This document shows, piece after piece, positions 1 to 7,997 of a stretch of DNA of 49,192 nt. The notes beneath the pieces are model-generated. The model made no database searches. It saw only the letters and a program-made list of their open reading frames with translations, and was not told the DNA's origin. The stretch comes from Silanimonas sp. (GTDB lineage Bacteria > Pseudomonadota > Gammaproteobacteria > Xanthomonadales > Xanthomonadaceae), in the NCBI GenBank assembly GCA_018334015.1, contig JAGXTI010000011.1, forward strand, positions 1-49,192, given 5' to 3'. The position numbers were made by a program, and so were the translations under genes. Every line of letters begins with the position of its first letter. Position 1 is the first letter of the stretch.

Positions 1-26
1 CCGGTGATCAGACGTGAGGCCCGCAG

Positions 27-82
27 GGTGCGCCCCGGACGGGCGCACCGACCGAGGGCGCAGGGAGGCGCCCTTCGGTCGG
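27..82. repeat. two adjacent hairpins upstream of proS
   Basis: A perfect 9-bp stem (27-35 with 41-49, 5-nt loop) is followed at once by a second stem of about 13 bp (49-61 with 68-81, one bulged T). There is no T-tract after either arm. They may be a terminator or processing structure for a gene to the left of the window, or a REP-like intergenic element. The rest of 1-228 shows no convincing gene. Confidence 0.45.
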
Positions 83-192
83 CCCGTCGGATTTCTTGCC
101 GCACGGCTACCGGCCCGAGTCCGCCGCCGGCCCCCGGCCTGTCGCGGCGTGGGTGCTGCTTCGGGCGCGTCCTGGAACGTGGCGCAGTACAC

Positions 193-198
193 TAGAAT
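193..198 (+). promoter_or_regulatory. possible -10 box of proS
   Basis: TAGAAT lies about 30 bases before the proS start, inside a TACACTAGAAT context. The same hexamer occurs before etfB (40047-40052) and before the minus-strand aminotransferase gene (15197-15192). No good -35 hexamer is visible, so this rests on the -10 and its position alone. Confidence 0.4.
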
Positions 199-228
199 GC
201 GCGCCTTGCTTGATCCGGCCGAGCCCGC

Positions 229-1947
229 ATGCGCCTTTCGCAGTTCCACCTCCACACCAGCAAGGAAACCCCGGCCGACGCCGAAGTCATCAGCCACCGG
301 CTGATGCTGCGGGCCGGGATGATCCGGAAACTCGGCGCCGGCCTCTACACCTGGACCCCGCTCGGCCTGCGTGTGCTGCGCAAGGTCGAGGCCGTCGTCC
401 GTGAGGAAATGGAACGCGCCGGTGCCATCGAAGTGCTGATGCCGGCCGTGCAGCCCCGCGAGCTGTGGGAGGAAACCGGACGCTGGGCCAAATTCGGCGG
501 GCAGTTGCTGAAGATCACCGACCGCAAGCAGCAGGACTACTGCTTCGGCCCGACCCACGAGGAGGTCATCACTGATCTGGCCCGGCAGGAGCTGGCGAGC
601 TACAGGCAACTGCCGAAGACTTTCTTCCAGATCCAGACCAAGTTCCGCGACGAGATCCGCCCGCGTTTCGGCGTGATGCGTGCCCGCGAGTTCCTGATGA
701 AAGACGCCTATTCCTTCCATGCCACGCCGGAATGCATGGCGGAGGAATACCGGAACATGTACGAGGCCTATTCGCGCATCTTCACCCGACTGGGGCTCAA
801 GTTCCGCGCGGTGAATGCCGACACCGGCGCCATCGGCGGTTCGGCCTCGCACGAGTTCCATGTGCTGGCGGAATCCGGCGAGGACGCCATCGCCTTCTCC
901 GATACTTCGGCCTACGCCGCCAACGTCGAACTGGCCGAGGCCGTGGCCCCGGCCACGCCGCGCCCGGTCGCCGCGGAAGCGATGCGCGAGGTCGCCACGC
1001 CGACCCAGAAGAGCTGCGAGGCGGTGGCCGCGCTGCTCGGCATTCCATTGCAGCGCACGGTCAAATCGATCGCGCTGGTGGGTGATGCCGGGGTGTGGGG
1101 TGGCAGCGGTTTCGTGCTGGCGCTGGTGCGCGGCGACCACACCGTCAACGAGATCAAACTCGCCAAGATCAAGGGGCTGGCCGATTACCGGCTGGCCACC
1201 GAGGAGGAGATCCGCGAACACCTCGGCGCCTCGCCGGGCTCCCTCGGGCCCATCGCGCCAAAGCGGCCGATCGCCGTCATCGCCGACCGCACGGTGGCCG
1301 CCATGGCCGATATGGTGGTCGGCGCCAATGCCGACGGCTATCACCTGGCCGGCGTCAATTTCGGCCGCGACCTGCCGGAACCGGCGCTGGTCGCCGACAT
1401 CCGCAACGTGCTCGAAGGCGAGCCCTCGCCCGACGGCAAGGGCAGGATCCGGCTGGCCCGTGGCATCGAGGTGGGTCATGTTTTCCAGCTCGGATCGAAG
1501 TACGCCGAGGCGATGGGCGCGACCGTGCTGAACGCCGAGGGCAAGGCGCAGGTGATGCACATGGGCTGCTACGGCATCGGCGTCTCGCGCATCGTCGCCG
1601 CCGGTATCGAGCAGAACCACGATGCCAACGGCATTTGCTGGCCGGAGGCGATGGCACCCTGGCGGCTGGCGGTGTGCGTGATCAACCCGAAAAACGACGC
1701 GGCGGTGTCTGCTGCCGCCGAGGCGCTCTACAACGATTTCGCCGCGCGCGGTGTCGAGGTGCTGCTGGACGACCGCGGGCTGCGTCCCGGTGCGATGTTC
1801 GGTGATATCGAGCTGATCGGCATCCCGCACCGCGTGGTGGTTTCCGAGCGCGGCCTGGCCGCTGGGGTTTACGAATACCGGGCCCGTACGGCGGCAGAGG
1901 CCGAAAACCTGCCTCGTGAAACGCTGTTCGAACGCCTCGGGGTTTGA
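229..1947 (+). CDS. proS: prolyl-tRNA synthetase
   Basis: Charges tRNA-Pro with proline in the cytoplasm. The 572-aa length is that of the bacterial-type class II enzyme with an editing domain. The N-terminus ([13 protein letters not shown]) and class II motif 2 ([17 protein letters not shown], about residues 139-155) are clear. An inserted YbaK-like editing region lies at about 225-405. Motif 3 ([17 protein letters not shown]) lies near residue 446, and a C-terminal anticodon-binding domain with [13 protein letters not shown] follows. The ATG at 229 begins the family-conserved N-terminus; longer frames upstream overlap non-coding sequence. It stands alone, followed by an H-NS-like gene after about 125 bases. 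Confidence 0.98.
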   Translation: MRLSQFHLHTSKETPADAEVISHRLMLRAGMIRKLGAGLYTWTPLGLRVLRKVEAVVREEMERAGAIEVLMPAVQPRELWEETGRWAKFGGQLLKITDRKQQDYCFGPTHEEVITDLARQELASYRQLPKTFFQIQTKFRDEIRPRFGVMRAREFLMKDAYSFHATPECMAEEYRNMYEAYSRIFTRLGLKFRAVNADTGAIGGSASHEFHVLAESGEDAIAFSDTSAYAANVELAEAVAPATPRPVAAEAMREVATPTQKSCEAVAALLGIPLQRTVKSIALVGDAGVWGGSGFVLALVRGDHTVNEIKLAKIKGLADYRLATEEEIREHLGASPGSLGPIAPKRPIAVIADRTVAAMADMVVGANADGYHLAGVNFGRDLPEPALVADIRNVLEGEPSPDGKGRIRLARGIEVGHVFQLGSKYAEAMGATVLNAEGKAQVMHMGCYGIGVSRIVAAGIEQNHDANGICWPEAMAPWRLAVCVINPKNDAAVSAAAEALYNDFAARGVEVLLDDRGLRPGAMFGDIELIGIPHRVVVSERGLAAGVYEYRARTAAEAENLPRETLFERLGV

Positions 1948-2073
1948 ACCCGAACCCCGGACCCGGTTTGCCGATGCACGGTCGGTATTCCCATCCGGCC
2001 CATGGGGGCTTATCATCGGCCGGTGTCGGGCGTCGCCCGGCGCCATTCCGCCAGCCAACGTGAGGAAACCCCC

Positions 2074-2436
2074 ATGGCCATCGAACTCGAAGGACTGTCG
2101 CCCAAGGAACTGGACACCCTGATTACCAAAGCCCGGCAGCGCAAGCAGAAACTGCAGAAGCGGGCACCGGCCGGGCAGGTGCGTAAAGCGCTCGCTCTGG
2201 TCGCCAAGAAGCAGGGCTACACCCTGGCCGAGCTGTTTGGCGAGGCCACGACCGGGGGCCGCAAATCGGCCGCTGCCGCCAAGCCGCGCAAGCCGCGGAG
2301 CAAGAGCGGCGGCAAGGTTGCCCCGAAATACCGCCATCCGGAATCCGGCGCGACCTGGACCGGCCGCGGCATCCCGCCCAAGTGGCTGGCGGCGGAACTC
2401 GCCCAGGGCCGCAGCCGCGAGGAATTCCTCATCTGA
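2074..2436 (+). CDS. H-NS family nucleoid-associated protein
   Basis: A 120-aa basic DNA-binding protein of the short H-NS/StpA-like family found in xanthomonads. A short N-terminal helical oligomerisation segment (about 1-55) is joined by a Lys/Arg/Ala-rich linker (about 65-85) to the C-terminal core YRHPESGATWTGRGIPPKW. In the minor-groove motif the third residue is Ile (RGI) where many members have Arg (RGR or QGR). The ATG at 2074 is preceded by GTGAGGAAA, a good ribosome site. The frame is open to 2002 but that extension is not conserved-looking. Expected role: binding or silencing A/T-rich DNA, possibly including the A/T-richer part of this locus (inference). Confidence 0.88.
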   Translation: MAIELEGLSPKELDTLITKARQRKQKLQKRAPAGQVRKALALVAKKQGYTLAELFGEATTGGRKSAAAAKPRKPRSKSGGKVAPKYRHPESGATWTGRGIPPKWLAAELAQGRSREEFLI

Positions 2437-2456
2437 GGAAGGCCTGATCTGAACCT

Positions 2457-2478
2457 GCGGCGCTACAGGTAGCGCCGC
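2457..2478. terminator. hairpin between convergent H-NS and thrE genes
   Basis: A 9-bp perfect stem (2457-2465 with 2470-2478, loop CAGG) lies between the two convergent genes and contains the stop codon of the minus-strand gene. No T-tract follows on either strand, so intrinsic termination is uncertain. Confidence 0.35.
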
Positions 2479-3722
2479 GGCGGCACCAGCAGGTTGCCGA
2501 ACAGCAGTCCGGCCACCAGCGCGATCAGGGCGCTCAACACCGCCACGGCGGTGTCGAGTCCCAGCACCACATCGCGCTCCATCACGAAATTGAGGCTGCG
2601 AAAGCCCACACTGCCCGGCACCAGCAGGATGATGCCGGAGACCCGCAAGAGCGCACCGGGCCGTTTGAACAGCCGGCCGTAGGCATTGGCCAAGGCGGCC
2701 ACGCCCAGCCCGGCGAAAAACACCCCGCCAGCGAAATGCTCGGAGGACAGGTTCAGCACCTCGCCGCCGAGTTTGGTCAGGCCGTAACCAATCCAGGCCC
2801 CGGCCATGACGATGGGCACATCGCGCTTGGCCGCGCCGAACAGCACGGCGAAAGCCGCCGAACCCACCAGCAAACCGGCCCATTCCGTCCAGGCCGGCAG
2901 GGCCTGCAGGGCGAGCGTGCTGGGCTGCCAACCGAGGGCATGCACCAGTTGCGAGGCCGCGACCGTGCCGAAGGTCAATTTCAGAAGAACCACACTGGCC
3001 CCGGCGAAGCGCGCGGTGCCCGAGGCCCAGTTGCCGCTGGAAAGTTCGGCCACCGCGGTGGTCAGCATCAGACCCGGCATCAGCACGATCAGGGCGGCGA
3101 TGGTCACGGTCTGCAGCGACAAAGGCACCAGGAACACCGCGATCGCCGAAGCCAGCAGGGTGGCCAGCAGGGCGGCGATGGCCTCCTGCGCCTCGGCGAG
3201 CCGGGGCCGGGCGGTGGCGGCCACGGCGATGGCGCCGATCAGCAGGCCGATCAGCGCGGCGGCCAGCACATCGGCCACGCTGGTGCGCAGCAGGGCGGCC
3301 ACCGAGCCGGAGGCCAGTCCGAAACTCAGCACCGTCGCCAGCAGCCGCCCGCGCGAGGGCGGCTCGTCGAGCACCTTGAGGGCCTGCAGACCGGCCGCCA
3401 CGTCGATCCGTCCGGCCATCACCTGCTCGGCGATGTCGTCGACCATCGCCAGCGCCCTGAGGTTGATGTCGCCCGGCGAAAGCCGCAGCACGCGGGTGAT
3501 CTCGGCGCCGTCGAGCTTGGCCGGATTGGAGAACGACAGGATGATGCCGGTCGGGTTGCACCAGATCTCGGTGTGCACCCCGAGCCGCTGCGACAGCACC
3601 CGCACCGCACCTTCCAGCCGCGGCGTGGAGGTGCCGCAGGCGTGCAGCCGCCGGGCCATGTCGATGATGAAGGTGCAGCGCTGGCGGAAGGTGCTGGCCG
3701 GTTCGGACGGAGGAGGGTTCAT
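2463..3722 (-). CDS. ThrE/YjjP-YjjB-type threonine/serine exporter family protein
   Basis: A 419-aa integral membrane protein. An N-terminal ThrE (DUF1212) domain at about 15-240 begins with FIIDMARRLHACGTSTPRLEGAV and includes a soluble part with SFSNP. A C-terminal ThrE_2 (DUF3815-like) part of several membrane helices ends RRYL. The fused arrangement matches Corynebacterium ThrE; enterobacteria split it into YjjP and YjjB. Predicted role is proton-driven export of threonine, serine or small dicarboxylates; the substrate cannot be read from sequence. The ATG at 3722 fits the start of homology; the open frame extends to 4745 only because it runs antisense to mlaE. Divergent from the Mla operon. 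Confidence 0.85.
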   Translation of the reverse strand: MNPPPSEPASTFRQRCTFIIDMARRLHACGTSTPRLEGAVRVLSQRLGVHTEIWCNPTGIILSFSNPAKLDGAEITRVLRLSPGDINLRALAMVDDIAEQVMAGRIDVAAGLQALKVLDEPPSRGRLLATVLSFGLASGSVAALLRTSVADVLAAALIGLLIGAIAVAATARPRLAEAQEAIAALLATLLASAIAVFLVPLSLQTVTIAALIVLMPGLMLTTAVAELSSGNWASGTARFAGASVVLLKLTFGTVAASQLVHALGWQPSTLALQALPAWTEWAGLLVGSAAFAVLFGAAKRDVPIVMAGAWIGYGLTKLGGEVLNLSSEHFAGGVFFAGLGVAALANAYGRLFKRPGALLRVSGIILLVPGSVGFRSLNFVMERDVVLGLDTAVAVLSALIALVAGLLFGNLLVPPRRYL

Positions 3723-3830
3723 GGCCGGCAAGCATGGCAGATCGCAGTGGCGGCGCGGCACGTTCTCGCCACCTCCGGCGGCAGCTATCCTCGACGGGTC
3801 GCGGCCGGGTGCCGCAGTTTTGCCGGCCGC

Positions 3831-4940
3831 ATGAGCGATCCTTCGCCGCCTCTTTTCGTCGACCCCGAACAGCCCGCCCGGCTGCGCGCCGGTGGCGACT
3901 GGACGCTTGCCGAAGCCCAGCGCCTGCAGGCGGCGCTGACCCGCGCCGGGCCGGCCGAGGCGGTCGACGCCCGCGGCATCGGCCAGCTCGACGCCAGCGG
4001 CGCGATGCTGCTCTGGCGCCTGTGCCGGCAACTTGGCCTCGAGGACGAGGCCCCGGCGCTGCGCGAGGAGCACCGCCCGCTGTTCGCCGCCGTCAGTGGC
4101 ATCTGCCGCAACCCGCCGCGCGAAATCCGGCGCGACTGGGGCCTGCGCGCCCTGCTCGGCCGGATCGGCTGGACCGTGCAGGACAACGCCCGCGAGATCA
4201 TCGCCCTGCTCGGCTTCGGTGGGCAGGTGCTGCTCACCGCCCTGCGTGTGGCGCCACGCCCCGGACGCTGGCGGATCACCTCGATCGTCGCCCACATGGA
4301 AACGGTCGGCATCGATGCCGTACCGCTGGTGCTGCTGCTCAGTTTCATGGTCGGCACCGTGGTGGCTTTTCTGGGTGCCGAGGTGCTGGCCGATTTCGGT
4401 GCCTCCATCTTCGTGGTCGAACTGGTCGGCATCGCCTTCCTGCGCGAACTGGGCGTGCTGCTGACCGCTGTGCTGCTGGCCGGCCGTACCGCCAGCGCCT
4501 TCACCGCGCAGATCGGGGCCATGCAGTCCGGCGAGGAGATCGACGCCATCCGCACGCTCGGCCTCGACCCGATCGAGGTGCTGGTGCTGCCGCGGCTGCT
4601 GGCCCTCGTCCTGATGCTGCCGCTGCTGGCTTTTCTCGCCATGCTGGCCGGCATCGCCGGCGGCGTGGTGGTGGGGGCCACCCTGCTCGGCATCGCGCCC
4701 GAGATGTTCATCGCCCGCTTCCAGGAGACCATGGAGCTGCGGCATTTCCTGACCGGCATCGCCAAGGCGCCGGTGTTCGCCGTGGTGATCGCCCTGATCG
4801 GCTGCCTGGAGGGCCTGCAGGTGCAGGGCACCGCGCAGTCGGTCGGCGAACGCACCACCTCCAGCGTGGTCCAGACCATCGCTCTCGTGATCCTGATCAA
4901 CGCCTTCGCCGCCCTGTGGTTCATGGAGATGGGCTGGTGA
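3831..4940 (+). CDS. mlaE: MlaE-type ABC permease with N-terminal STAS domain
   Basis: Inner-membrane permease of an MCE lipid transporter, 369 aa. Residues about 10-85 look like an STAS domain (the MlaB role), fused ahead of the permease at about 110-369. The permease shows the MlaE family pattern with FLGAEVLADFGA, ELGVLLTAVLLAGRTASAF and the coupling segment IGAMQSGEEIDAI. Fusion removes the need for a separate mlaB gene, and none is seen. The start ATG at 3831 gives a protein beginning at the STAS domain; the long open frame upstream is antisense to thrE. It is the first gene of a four-gene operon and its stop overlaps the next start. Confidence 0.93.
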   Translation: MSDPSPPLFVDPEQPARLRAGGDWTLAEAQRLQAALTRAGPAEAVDARGIGQLDASGAMLLWRLCRQLGLEDEAPALREEHRPLFAAVSGICRNPPREIRRDWGLRALLGRIGWTVQDNAREIIALLGFGGQVLLTALRVAPRPGRWRITSIVAHMETVGIDAVPLVLLLSFMVGTVVAFLGAEVLADFGASIFVVELVGIAFLRELGVLLTAVLLAGRTASAFTAQIGAMQSGEEIDAIRTLGLDPIEVLVLPRLLALVLMLPLLAFLAMLAGIAGGVVVGATLLGIAPEMFIARFQETMELRHFLTGIAKAPVFAVVIALIGCLEGLQVQGTAQSVGERTTSSVVQTIALVILINAFAALWFMEMGW

Positions 4941-5707
4941 GCGGCGAGGTACCGGCGATTGCCGTGCGCGGCCTGGTCAACGCCTTCGGCACGCAGGTGG
5001 TGCACGAGGGCCTCGATCTCGATGTCCGCCGCGGCGAGGTGCTGGGCGTGGTCGGCGGCTCCGGCTCGGGCAAATCGGTGCTGATGCGCAGCATCCTCGG
5101 CCTGCGCCGCCCGCAGGCCGGCTCGGTGCGGGTGTTCGGCGTCGATGCGCTGTCCCGCGTGGCGGCCGACCGCCACGCCGTCGAACGGCACACCGGCGTG
5201 CTGTTCCAGGGGGGCGCGCTGTTCTCCTCGCTCAGCGTGCTGGAAAACATCGCTCTACCGATGCAGGAGCAGCTCGAACTCGACCCGGACCTGCTGCACG
5301 CCCTGTGCTGGATGAAGATGCGGCTCGCCGGCCTGCCCAGCGATGCCGGCCACAAACTGCCGGCGCAGCTCTCCGGCGGCATGCGAAAACGCGCCGGACT
5401 GGCGCGGGCGCTGGCCCTCGACCCGCCCCTGCTGCTGCTCGACGAGCCCACCGCCGGGCTCGATCCGGTCGGCGCCGCGGCCTTTGATGAACTGCTGCGT
5501 AGCCTCAAGCAGGCTCTCGGGCTGACCGTGTTCCTCATCACCCACGATCTCGATACGCTCTACGCGGTCTGCGACCGGGTGGCGGTGCTGGCCGAGCGTC
5601 GCGTGCTGGCCTGCGCGCCCTTGGCCGAGATCGAGCGCCTCGAACACCCCTGGGTGCGGCAGTATTTCCACGGACCGCGCGGCCGCGCCGCGCGACGCGA
5701 GGTGTGA
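4937..5707 (+). CDS. mlaF: MlaF-type ABC transporter ATPase
   Basis: ATPase subunit of the MCE lipid transporter, 256 aa. Walker A GGSGSGKS at about 40-47, Q-loop LFQGGALFSSLSV, signature LSGGM at about 145-149, Walker B LLLLDE at about 165-170 and switch His in LITHD are all present. The GTG start overlaps the mlaE stop (GTGA), so translation is probably coupled. The C-terminal tail HPWVRQYFHG is typical of MlaF. It should power phospholipid movement between inner and outer membrane with the adjacent MlaE and MlaD. Confidence 0.95.
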   Translation: MSGEVPAIAVRGLVNAFGTQVVHEGLDLDVRRGEVLGVVGGSGSGKSVLMRSILGLRRPQAGSVRVFGVDALSRVAADRHAVERHTGVLFQGGALFSSLSVLENIALPMQEQLELDPDLLHALCWMKMRLAGLPSDAGHKLPAQLSGGMRKRAGLARALALDPPLLLLDEPTAGLDPVGAAAFDELLRSLKQALGLTVFLITHDLDTLYAVCDRVAVLAERRVLACAPLAEIERLEHPWVRQYFHGPRGRAARREV

Positions 5708-5708
5708 G

Positions 5709-6665
5709 ATGGAAACCCGGGCCAATCATGTGCTGGTCGGCGCCTTCACCGTGGCGGTGGTGGTGTTCGGCCTGCTGTTCGCGCTGTGGATGGCGAAGGC
5801 GCTGTCCGACCGCAACTGGGACGAGTTCGACGTGGTCTTCACCGAGGCGGTGACCGGGCTCTCGCGCGGCGGTGTCGTGCAGTTCAACGGCATCAGCGTC
5901 GGCGAGGTGCGCGACTTGTCGCTCGACCACGACGACCCGGGCAAGGTGATCGCCCGCATCCGCGTCGATGCCAACACCCCGGTCCGGGCCGACACCACGG
6001 CACGGCTGAGCTTCGCCGGCCTCACCGGGGTCACCCAGATCCTGCTCGCTGGCGGCCAGCCCGGCAGCCCACTGCTGCGCGACACCGCCGTGCGCGGCGA
6101 GGTGCCGCGCATCGTCGCGCGGGATTCGGCCTTCGCCAACTTGCTGGCGCAATCCGAAGACCTCACCGCCACCGCCAGCGAGGCCCTGCTGCGGATCAAC
6201 CGCCTGCTCGACGACCGCACGGTGGACAACGTCGCCCGCACCATGGCGCATCTGGAACAGATAAGCGGCGCGCTGGCCGGTGAACGCGAGTCCATCGCCG
6301 CCCTGCTGCGCGATGCCAGTGAAAGCGCGGCGCGGCTGGAGCGCGTGCTGCAACAGGCCGAGTCGACGATGGGCGGGCTGGACCGCAGCGTCGCCGTGGT
6401 CGACCGCGAACTGCCTGCCCTGATCGCCCAGACCCGGCGCACCCTGTCGGAAATCGAGACCCTGGCCGGTCATGGCAATGCCCTGGTCGAGGACAACCGC
6501 GAGGCGATCCAGCGCTTCGGCCAGACCGGCCTGGCCCAGGCCGGCCCCACCCTCGTCGAACTGCGCAGCCTTCTGCGGCAGTTGAACCGTGCCGCCGCCC
6601 GGATCGAGGAAAGCCCCGCCCAAGCCTTGCTGGGCGGCGCCACGACCAAGGAATACCGGCCATGA
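5709..6665 (+). CDS. mlaD: MlaD-type MCE-domain protein
   Basis: A 318-aa periplasmic lipid-binding protein anchored by one N-terminal membrane helix (about residues 8-28). One MCE domain (about 38-115; VTGLSRGGVVQFNGISVGEV, then LTGVTQILL) is followed by a long helical tail of about 180 residues. This is longer than E. coli MlaD (about 183 aa) and resembles the longer MCE proteins that pair with a lipoprotein partner. It begins one base after mlaF ends, and its stop overlaps the start of the lipoprotein gene. Confidence 0.93.
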   Translation: METRANHVLVGAFTVAVVVFGLLFALWMAKALSDRNWDEFDVVFTEAVTGLSRGGVVQFNGISVGEVRDLSLDHDDPGKVIARIRVDANTPVRADTTARLSFAGLTGVTQILLAGGQPGSPLLRDTAVRGEVPRIVARDSAFANLLAQSEDLTATASEALLRINRLLDDRTVDNVARTMAHLEQISGALAGERESIAALLRDASESAARLERVLQQAESTMGGLDRSVAVVDRELPALIAQTRRTLSEIETLAGHGNALVEDNREAIQRFGQTGLAQAGPTLVELRSLLRQLNRAAARIEESPAQALLGGATTKEYRP

Positions 6666-7312
6666 GCACGAGCTCACCTCGTTTCCACTGGCGCAGCCTG
6701 CTGGCCGTGCTGGCCACCCTGCTGCTGGCCGGCTGCATCCACATCGGCCGCGATCGGCCGGAACTGACCATCTACGCACCGCAGGTGGCGATCACGGTCG
6801 ATCCGGCCTGGCCGCGGCTGCCGCTGACCTTGGCGATCGCCGAACCGCAGTCGAGCACCGCGCTGGACAGCCCGCGCATCGCCGTGCGCCCCGGCCCCGG
6901 CCGCCTGCAGGTCTATGCCGGCGTGGCCTGGTCCGACCGCGCCCCGGCCCTGGTGCAGGCCGCACTGATCGATGCCTTCGACCAGAGCGGTCGTTTCGCC
7001 GCGGTGACGCGACCCACCGGCGAACTGGCCAGCGACCTGCGGCTCGATCTCGAATTGCGCCAGTTCGAAGCGGTCTACGCTGAAGGGGCCGACGCCCCGA
7101 AGGCCACCCTGCTGCTGCAGGCCACCCTGGTGGATGCCCGCCGCGGCCGGGTGCTGGCGACGCGGGCCTTGCGCATCGAGCAGGCGGCCGAAGATTCGCG
7201 GCTGGCATCGGTCATCCCACGCTTCGAGGCGGCCCTGTCGGCGGCCGGCCAGGCCCTGCTGCCCTGGGTGCTGGAGACGGCCGCGGCCCGACCCAGCGGA
7301 ACGTCAGATTGA
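6662..7312 (+). CDS. ABC-type transport auxiliary lipoprotein (PqiC/YmbA-like)
   Basis: A 216-aa predicted outer-membrane lipoprotein. Signal peptide with lipobox LLLAGC gives Cys at residue 25. The mature part shows the auxiliary-lipoprotein pattern: IAEPQSSTALDSPRIAVRPG, VYAGVAWSDRAPALVQAALI, then LRLDLELRQFEAVY. It overlaps mlaD by four bases, so it is the last gene of the Mla-like operon and probably the outer-membrane end of the transporter. Its last 101 bases overlap the convergent AlkB gene. Confidence 0.88.
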   Translation: MSTSSPRFHWRSLLAVLATLLLAGCIHIGRDRPELTIYAPQVAITVDPAWPRLPLTLAIAEPQSSTALDSPRIAVRPGPGRLQVYAGVAWSDRAPALVQAALIDAFDQSGRFAAVTRPTGELASDLRLDLELRQFEAVYAEGADAPKATLLLQATLVDARRGRVLATRALRIEQAAEDSRLASVIPRFEAALSAAGQALLPWVLETAAARPSGTSD

Positions 7313-7862
7313 TCCGCTCATCGGCCACCCGCGCCATTTTCGGCAGGGCGTGCTGGGCCACGCGCTGGCAGTCGCCGCGCATCAGCAGGAGGTCGCCGTG
7401 GCCCAGCCGCCATTCCTGTTTGATGGCGGGCTCGGCCCTCAGGCGCAGCAGGAAACGCCGCGTCGCGCCCAGGCTCAGCGAGGCGATCACCGGCTCCGGG
7501 CCCAGTTCCGGCTCGTCGTCGGCATGCCAGCCCATGTGCTCGGCCCCGCTGCGGTAGCGGTTCAGCAGCACGCTGTTGAAAGGCGCGGCGCAGGCGGCTT
7601 CGAGCGCCGGCAGCAGGGCGTGGATGGCGGGATGCCAGGGTTCGGGCTCGAACCGCGTGCCGGAATAGCGATAGGCCGCGCCAGCGTCGCCCATCCAGCA
7701 GGAGAGCCGCGGCGAATCGACCCAGCGTCCGAACAGGCGGATCCGATGCACCGTCCACGGCACCTCGCGGGCCAGCCGTGCCTGCAGGGCCACGGCCTCC
7801 GCCGCCGGCAACCAGCCGGGACGATGCAGAACGCGGGCAGCCCAGAGGCCTGTGGTGCTCAT
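7212..7862 (-). CDS. AlkB-family 2-oxoglutarate/Fe(II) dioxygenase
   Basis: Repairs alkylated bases in DNA or RNA by oxidative demethylation. The 216-aa protein shows the family signature: LLNRYRSGAEHMGWHADDE (HxD metal ligands), SLSLGATRRFLLR, QHALPK (second metal His) and ERINLTFR with the 2-oxoglutarate-binding Arg residues. The C-terminal 26 residues after NLTFR are Pro/Arg/Gly-rich and lie where the gene overlaps the convergent lipoprotein gene. ATG at 7862 is chosen; GTG at 7868 is also in frame. It resembles the shorter AlkB homologues (ALKBH2/3-like) rather than E. coli AlkB. Confidence 0.9.
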   Translation of the reverse strand: MSTTGLWAARVLHRPGWLPAAEAVALQARLAREVPWTVHRIRLFGRWVDSPRLSCWMGDAGAAYRYSGTRFEPEPWHPAIHALLPALEAACAAPFNSVLLNRYRSGAEHMGWHADDEPELGPEPVIASLSLGATRRFLLRLRAEPAIKQEWRLGHGDLLLMRGDCQRVAQHALPKMARVADERINLTFRWVGPRPSPAPRAAGPGRPPTGPPRSVG

Positions 7863-7944
7863 CGCCACATCATCGCCGGGGCGGGCGTGAACGCTGCGCC
7901 GGCGCGGATCGCCGGGCGGCCATGACAGCCATGCCGGGGCGGGC

Positions 7945-7950
7945 GATAAT
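7945..7950 (+). promoter_or_regulatory. possible -10 box of the ETF-QO gene
   Basis: GATAAT lies about 48 bases before the ETF-QO start, in the gap between divergent alkB and ETF-QO. No convincing -35. Confidence 0.35.
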
Positions 7951-7997
7951 TGCCGGCTGCATGGCCCAGCGCCCCACGGATTCCCAAGGTCCCGCTA

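Noticed and set aside
2736-3830. Long plus-strand open frame ahead of mlaE
   Set aside because: It is antisense to thrE, is rich in Gly/Gln/His low-complexity sequence, and has no family features; mlaE starts at 3831.
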